Positions 6,871 to 7,525 of a stretch of 7,525 nucleotides of DNA are shown in pieces. This DNA is from Endomicrobium sp. Lineage in GTDB: Bacteria; Elusimicrobiota; Endomicrobiia; Endomicrobiales; Endomicrobiaceae. The notes under the pieces are model-generated. The model was not told the origin of the DNA and did no database searches. It was given only the letters and a program-made list of their open reading frames with translations. The translations under genes were made by a program, and so were the position numbers. Positions within the stretch are counted from its first letter, which is position 1. Each line of letters starts with the position of its first letter. The DNA is taken from positions 1 through 7,525 of the forward strand of contig JAISIG010000004.1 in the NCBI GenBank assembly GCA_031262135.1, read 5' to 3'.

Positions 6871-7525
6871 ACTTAAAAGTTTATCTACATTTCTAGCTAT
6901 TATTATTTCCTATATGCCATTATATGCTGTTGGTATAATTCAATCTAATGATCATTCTTTTACCAATAATGTCTCTGTTCACAATTTTGATAGTTTTGCA
7001 AGATGCCCAAATAGCATTGATCCTGAGACATGGGAAAAAATTAAAAATGACAATACTACAACATTTACTCCTGAATTTTATCAGCATATCTATGGAACAC
7101 CAAATCCATCACGTGATCTTAAACCATTTACTACTTGGGATACAATATGTCAGTTTTGTAAGAAAGAAATTGTTCCAGTGCTTGCTTTAGGCGGCTTGGC
7201 ATTATTTGGTGCAGGAGTGTTTGTATATGGATGTTTGCCATATTATGCTAATGTTGGAGTTAATGCTATCTTACATGGGTTTCAACAAACAACAGCAGAA
7301 AATGCTGCTAACGATGCTAATGCTCAACGAGAAAGACTAAGGTTGAGTAAAAGATATATATATTATGGGCCAAAAGTTTGGGAAGCAATACAGCTTAAAG
7401 AGGGAGGCGATTTCGTAAGTTTTGATCCGCGTATAGAGGCACATGTAGTAATAGTTAGAGAATCTATTGTAGATTCGCAAAGCTTAGCTGATGCATCTAA
7501 CCAGCCTGTCAGAAATCCTGTAACA
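6857..7525 (+). CDS. Unrecognised exported or membrane protein (3' end outside window)
   Basis: The frame is open for 223 codons from ATG 6857 to the window edge with no stop, so it continues beyond. I do not recognise the family. The N-terminus looks like a Sec signal peptide: Lys at 3, 5 and 7, a hydrophobic core at about 9-22, and a possible cleavage after Ala24 (LYA). A polar, Asn- and Thr-rich stretch follows to about residue 95. A CxxC pair (Cys98, Cys101) comes next, then a Gly-rich hydrophobic segment at about 105-131 (VLALGGLALFGAGVFVYG) that could span a membrane. The region at 143-166 is Ala-, Gln- and Arg-rich and probably helical. Cys50 and Cys126 are the other cysteines. The start overlaps gltX by 14 bases behind a strong ribosome binding site. 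GC is clearly higher than in gltX (35-47 % in three 60-base lines counted, against 15-30 %). It could be a secreted or envelope protein, but no function is assigned. Confidence 0.8.
   Translation, partial: MSKIKLKSLSTFLAIIISYMPLYAVGIIQSNDHSFTNNVSVHNFDSFARCPNSIDPETWEKIKNDNTTTFTPEFYQHIYGTPNPSRDLKPFTTWDTICQFCKKEIVPVLALGGLALFGAGVFVYGCLPYYANVGVNAILHGFQQTTAENAANDANAQRERLRLSKRYIYYGPKVWEAIQLKEGGDFVSFDPRIEAHVVIVRESIVDSQSLADASNQPVRNPVT

Noticed and set aside
6948..7190. An 80-codon plus-strand frame in the last gene
   Set aside because: It is a shifted frame of the longer open frame from 6857, which has the strong ribosome binding site and a signal peptide.
1..7525. CRISPR arrays, tRNA or rRNA genes, insertion sequences, toxin-antitoxin or defence genes
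   Set aside because: No direct-repeat array, tRNA-like cloverleaf, transposase or defence-type domain was seen in reading either strand; nearly every base is in a gene already assigned.

Overview
The window is gene-dense, AT-rich bacterial DNA (15 to 30 % GC in the two 60-base lines of gltX counted by hand). It uses the standard code, with TGG for Trp and no in-frame TGA in any gene. It holds eight genes with almost no space between them: seven of recognisable families and one unrecognised. Two proteins carry Sec-type signal peptides, and the M23 peptidase has the architecture of periplasmic peptidoglycan hydrolases, so a diderm (Gram-negative) cell is likely. Low GC, lysine- and asparagine-rich proteins, tight packing and many 8-9 base homopolymers suggest a host-associated or symbiotic lineage. 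By memory of family patterns, the long-form HisG, the M23 peptidase, the DUF1015 protein and the acyl-CoA dehydrogenase/EtfBA set look most like proteins of 'deltaproteobacterial' or related diderm phyla. That is a weak inference with no search behind it.

Layout. (1) Bases 1-1982, plus strand: the 3' end of an acyl-CoA dehydrogenase gene, then etfB and etfA, a compact redox operon. The dehydrogenase would pass electrons from acyl-CoA to the EtfAB flavoprotein. etfB and etfA overlap by 8 bases. (2) Bases 1979-3178, minus strand: a secreted M23 metallopeptidase, convergent with etfA, the two stop codons overlapping in four bases. (3) Bases 3179-3237: the only real intergenic space with two outward promoters, 59 bp, containing a consensus -35 for the peptidase and a consensus -10 for the rightward genes. 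(4) Bases 3238-7525, plus strand: a probable transcription unit of a DUF1015 protein, hisG (ATP phosphoribosyltransferase, long form), gltX (glutamyl-tRNA synthetase) and an unrecognised exported or membrane protein. That last gene starts inside gltX and runs off the window.

Most of the window is ordinary housekeeping. The parts worth a second look are the unrecognised exported protein at the right end (strong ribosome binding site, clearly higher GC, signal peptide plus a second hydrophobic segment), the eroded nucleotide-binding motifs in EtfB and EtfA, the His-to-Asp change in the peptidase zinc motif, and the overlapping divergent promoters. No RNA genes, CRISPR arrays, insertion sequences or clear terminators were seen, and no evidence of a new multi-gene system was found.
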